64,000 nt of DNA from Alcaligenes faecalis. GTDB lineage: Bacteria > Pseudomonadota > Gammaproteobacteria > Burkholderiales > Burkholderiaceae_B. The stretch covers positions 1,488,001-1,552,000 of the forward strand of contig NZ_CP031747.1 of the NCBI RefSeq assembly GCF_005311025.1, given 5' to 3'. Below the pieces are notes generated by a model. It was not told the origin of the DNA. It did not search any database and worked only from the letters and a program-made list of their open reading frames with translations. A program made the translations under genes and the position numbers. Shown here piece by piece: positions 61,175 to 64,000 of the stretch (position 1 is the stretch's first letter; each line of letters begins with the position of its first letter).

Positions 61175-63133
61175 ATGGCACATGCAACGATAAGAACAGT
61201 CATGCTGGCGGCAGTAGTCAGCGCGGGTTTGGGTCAGGCACAGGCCGCACCTGCCACGCAGGCAACGCAGGAGCGCCACGCTCAGTGGATGAAAACGCTC
61301 CCGTTTGATGACACCCAGGATTTCAAGAATGCTCAGCGCGGTTTGATTTATCGCGAGCCCAGCCTGCAGATCAAAGGCGTGAACGGCAACGTGGTGTGGG
61401 ATCTGGATTCCTACAAGGCCTTCATCAAGCCCGATAGCGCTGCGCCCAGCACGGTGCATCCGGGCTTGTGGCGTATGTCGCAGTTGAACCTGCTCGATGG
61501 CGTGTACAAAGTGACGGACAATATTTATCAGGTGCGCGGCTATGACTTGTCCAACATCACTTTTGTACGCGGCACAAGCGGCTGGATTGTGTTTGATGTG
61601 GGCACCTCTACCGAAACGGCCGCCGCTGCGTATGCCTTGCTGCAAAAGCATGTGCAGGCCGCCCCCATCAAGGCGATTATTTACAGCCATTCCCACATAG
61701 ACCATTACGCCGGAGCCAAGGGACTGGTGGATCAGGCCGCGGTGGATTCAGGGCAGGTACAGATCATTGCGCCAGAAGGTTTTGTGGAGCATGCCATCAG
61801 CGAAGGGGTGATTGCCGGCAATGCCATGAAGCGCCGTGCGACTTATATGTACGGGGCCTTCTTGCCGCGCGGTCCGGAGCACAGCGTGGGCTCGGGGCTG
61901 GGCATGACTAATCCGCTGGGTTCCGTCTCCCTGATTGCGCCTACGCGTTCGGTGTCCAAGTCGGGTGAAAAACTGGTGGTGGATGGCGTTGAAATGGTCA
62001 TGCAACTGACGCCGGGCACCGAGGCTCCGGTAGAAATGAATACCTACCTGCCGCAGTTCAAAGCCATGTGGATGGCCGAGAACACCACCAACACCATGCA
62101 CAATATTCTGTCCTTGCGCGGTACGCAGGTGCGAGATGCCAGGGAATGGGCCAACTACATCAATGAAACAATTGATCTGTTTGGAGATGACACGGAAGTG
62201 AAGTTTCAGGCGCACCACTGGCCTGTGTGGGGCAAGGAGCAGGTCCATGACTACCTGATCAAGCAGCGTGATCTGTACAAGTACATCCACGATCGCAGTG
62301 TGAACCTGATGAACAAGGGCTACACCGGCGAAGAAATTGCCGAGCTGATCGAGCTGCCCGAGTCCTTGCAAAAAGACTGGGCGACGCGCGGGTATTACGG
62401 TTCGCTCAAGCACAATGCGCGGGCGGTGTATCAGTACTACATGGGCTGGTACGATGGCAATCCGTCCAGTCTGGATGTCTTGCCACCCACGGCAGCGGGG
62501 GCAAAGTATGTGGAATATATAGGGCGTGATCGTCTGCTGCAAAAAGCCCAGGAAGACTTCGATCGGGGCGAATACCGTTGGGTTGCTATGGTGGTGAAGC
62601 ATCTGGTCTTCGTCGATGCCAAAGATACGGAAGCACGCCAGTTGCTGGCTAATAGCTATGAGCAGCTGGGTTATCAGGCCGAATCCGGGCCGTGGCGTTC
62701 CATCTACCTGCAAGGAGCTTTGGAACTGCGCAATGGTGCGCCGGACCTGCCTGTGCCGCCGAACAATAACGCCGATATGCTGGCCGCACTGACGCCAGAG
62801 ATGATGTTTGACTTGATGGCTGTGCGTCTGGACGATGAAAAGGTCAAAGATAAGGAGCTGACGGTTGCTTTCCACTTTGTGGATATAGATACGACCTACA
62901 CCCTCAGCATTGGCAATTCGGTGCTCAATTACAGTACGCGCCCCGGTTTGCCGGCTCAGGCCACCATGTCAGTCAGCCTGGCGGATTTCAAACTGATTCA
63001 AGGCAAGATGCTGGACTGGAAAACGGCCATGAAAACGGATCGCGCCAAGCTGCAAGGGGCAGGCCGCAAGTTCCAGGAATTTGCAGGTCTGTTTGAGGAG
63101 CCTGACTTGTGGTTCAACATCGTGACGCCTTGA
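61175..63133 (+). CDS. Alkyl sulfatase (SdsA1-like, metallo-beta-lactamase fold)
   Basis: 652 residues from ATG 61175, with AGGAGGAG upstream. The Sec signal ends near QAQAA (residue 25), so the enzyme is periplasmic. The metallo-beta-lactamase domain (about 125-400) has the binuclear zinc motif HSHIDH at 172-177; an alkyl-sulfatase dimerisation domain (about 400-520) and an SCP2-like C-terminal domain (about 525-650) follow, the SdsA1 layout. SdsA1 of Pseudomonas cleaves primary alkyl sulfates such as SDS to alcohol and sulfate. Divergent from a barrel protein and near a large activator and acyl-CoA synthetase. A weak terminator hairpin follows. Confidence 0.95.
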   Translation: MAHATIRTVMLAAVVSAGLGQAQAAPATQATQERHAQWMKTLPFDDTQDFKNAQRGLIYREPSLQIKGVNGNVVWDLDSYKAFIKPDSAAPSTVHPGLWRMSQLNLLDGVYKVTDNIYQVRGYDLSNITFVRGTSGWIVFDVGTSTETAAAAYALLQKHVQAAPIKAIIYSHSHIDHYAGAKGLVDQAAVDSGQVQIIAPEGFVEHAISEGVIAGNAMKRRATYMYGAFLPRGPEHSVGSGLGMTNPLGSVSLIAPTRSVSKSGEKLVVDGVEMVMQLTPGTEAPVEMNTYLPQFKAMWMAENTTNTMHNILSLRGTQVRDAREWANYINETIDLFGDDTEVKFQAHHWPVWGKEQVHDYLIKQRDLYKYIHDRSVNLMNKGYTGEEIAELIELPESLQKDWATRGYYGSLKHNARAVYQYYMGWYDGNPSSLDVLPPTAAGAKYVEYIGRDRLLQKAQEDFDRGEYRWVAMVVKHLVFVDAKDTEARQLLANSYEQLGYQAESGPWRSIYLQGALELRNGAPDLPVPPNNNADMLAALTPEMMFDLMAVRLDDEKVKDKELTVAFHFVDIDTTYTLSIGNSVLNYSTRPGLPAQATMSVSLADFKLIQGKMLDWKTAMKTDRAKLQGAGRKFQEFAGLFEEPDLWFNIVTP

Positions 63134-63149
63134 GCAGGTAGTCAGGAGC

Positions 63150-63173
63150 ACGCGGCCTGGCCGCGTCCTTGTT
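63150..63173 (+). terminator. Probable weak terminator after the sulfatase
   Basis: ACGCGGC (63150-63156) and GCCGCGT (63160-63166) with a 3-nt loop, followed by CCTTGTT. Confidence 0.45.
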
Positions 63174-63318
63174 GCTATGTGGCGACAAGGGTTTTGGGTG
63201 GCACGAATTAAACGGTTTCCAGGCTTTATTTGCATTAATGTGCTTGCTCGGAGGTTGTCCCTGGGGCGTTTACTACACGGGACGTCTTGTGTATTGCCCA
63301 CGCCTGGAGCCCAAGCTC

Positions 63319-64000
63319 ATGTCCGCGATTTTGAAAACCCTGTTCAGTGCTGGTGTCTTGCTGACGGCTTCGGCCAGCGCCCACGCCTATCAGACTGAGA
63401 TTATCTATAACAAGAAAGGGGAAGCGGCCTTTGAACTGCGGGTCTTTGGCCCTCAGGATGGTCCCTATGGCAATATTGGGCCGTCTGCTTTTGATGTGGA
63501 CGAAAATGGCCGCCGCAAGATTCGTGCGGCGCTGGAGCGCTGGGCTGAAATCCTGATTCTGCCGCCGAATTACCGTCCCGGCGTTGTCCATCTGGGCACC
63601 TTCGCGGCGCCCGGTGCCTCTGCCAGCAGCGATCCCTGGTTGATGGCGGGTGATCCGGTGGCGGTTTCCATGCTGCAGGCCGCTCTGTTCAACGCCTTGT
63701 CGCCAGAGGATTACGACAGCCCCCATGGGATTATCAATATCGGGCTGATGCCCTTTGATACGGCCCCGGTCAATCCCAGCCAATTACCCTTGACGGGTCA
63801 GGCGGACTATAACGGGGTCATTTTTCACGAGTTGGCGCATGCCCTGGGTTTGGGGAATGTGGTTGCCGACAGGAATGGGCCTGGCACAGGTACACCGCAG
63901 TTTGCTCCTTTCCTGAATCGGTGGGCGGCGGGTTTGCGGGATGACAATGGCAATCCGGCCCGCCCTGAGCAGAACATTCTGTGTACGCCTTGCAGTCATC
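63319..64000 (+). CDS. Secreted zincin-type metalloprotease, N-terminal part (3' truncated)
   Basis: ATG 63319 follows GGAG by nine bases. The frame stays open to the window end (227 residues so far). A Sec signal ends near ASAHA (residue 23). Residues 169-177 read FHELAHALG, the HExxH zincin motif (170-174), as in M10/M43-like secreted proteases; the third ligand should follow but is not obvious in the available part. ALERWAEILILPPNYRPGVVHLG and AFNALSPEDYDSPHGIINIG-like stretches (LFNALSPEDYD, HGIINIGLMP) precede it. I cannot name the family. The gene could be much longer and might carry a C-terminal secretion domain. Unrelated in function to the sulfatase as far as sequence shows. Confidence 0.78.
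   Translation, partial: MSAILKTLFSAGVLLTASASAHAYQTEIIYNKKGEAAFELRVFGPQDGPYGNIGPSAFDVDENGRRKIRAALERWAEILILPPNYRPGVVHLGTFAAPGASASSDPWLMAGDPVAVSMLQAALFNALSPEDYDSPHGIINIGLMPFDTAPVNPSQLPLTGQADYNGVIFHELAHALGLGNVVADRNGPGTGTPQFAPFLNRWAAGLRDDNGNPARPEQNILCTPCSH

Overview
The window looks like chromosome of a betaproteobacterium of the family Alcaligenaceae (an Alcaligenes-like organism is my best guess). This is inferred from moderately GC-rich coding sequence, from gene orders familiar from that family (accC-prmA-zinc ribbon/DUF3426 protein; rplM-rpsI-argC-erpA followed by anmK, an M23 peptidase and tyrS; glyA-nrdR-ribD), and from a lysine/alanine-rich histone H1-like protein. I see no phage, insertion sequence, CRISPR array or rRNA. 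The only RNA gene I can support is one tRNA-Ser.

Layout. 1-4.5 kb: end of accC, then prmA, a zinc-ribbon membrane protein, a PfkB-type kinase and a glycine-zipper lipoprotein. 4.5-7.5 kb (minus strand): a DNA glycosylase/alkyltransferase fusion, a YggT protein and the histone-like protein. 7.9-13.2 kb: a fused indolepyruvate ferredoxin oxidoreductase divergent from an Lrp-type regulator, a lipoprotein and YaeQ. 13.4-19.8 kb (minus): gltX, a FixLJ-like two-component pair, and an MgtA-type Mg2+ ATPase preceded by a small open frame with an excellent ribosome binding site and two tandem hairpins. 20.2-29 kb: a PatZ-like acetyltransferase, a CocE-like lipoprotein hydrolase, an esterase with YjgA/DarP, PmbA, and a TakP-like TRAP binding protein without its membrane subunits. 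29.3-40.7 kb: housekeeping genes (ribosomal proteins, arginine synthesis, Fe-S insertion, murein recycling, tyrS, glyA, nrdR, ribD).

40.8 kb to the end is more accessory in character. It holds tRNA-Ser followed by three small exported proteins, an AraC regulator, a QseB/QseC pair with a YgiW-type protein, an arsenic operon (arsR-arsB-arsC-arsH), a glutamate-receptor-like channel protein, a LysR/LysE pair, an exported amidohydrolase behind a very AT-rich promoter region, and an acyl-CoA synthetase. Next comes a 1196-residue SARP-type regulator, tail to tail with an outer-membrane protein that is divergent from an exported alkyl sulfatase. A secreted zincin-type metalloprotease gene runs off the end.

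How genes may work together: the sulfatase, outer-membrane protein, large regulator and acyl-CoA synthetase could form an alkyl-sulfate (SDS-type surfactant) use locus. LysR and LysE share an intergenic region with a perfect T-N11-A inverted repeat. ArsR has a palindrome just upstream of its own gene. A CTTAA-N6-CTTCA site lies in front of ygiW, next to the QseBC genes. The strongest candidates for something undescribed are the mgtA leader region, the receptor-like channel with an unusual pore, and the SARP/cyclase-like/ATPase regulator. All functions are read from sequence alone, and coordinates of short sites were counted by hand.
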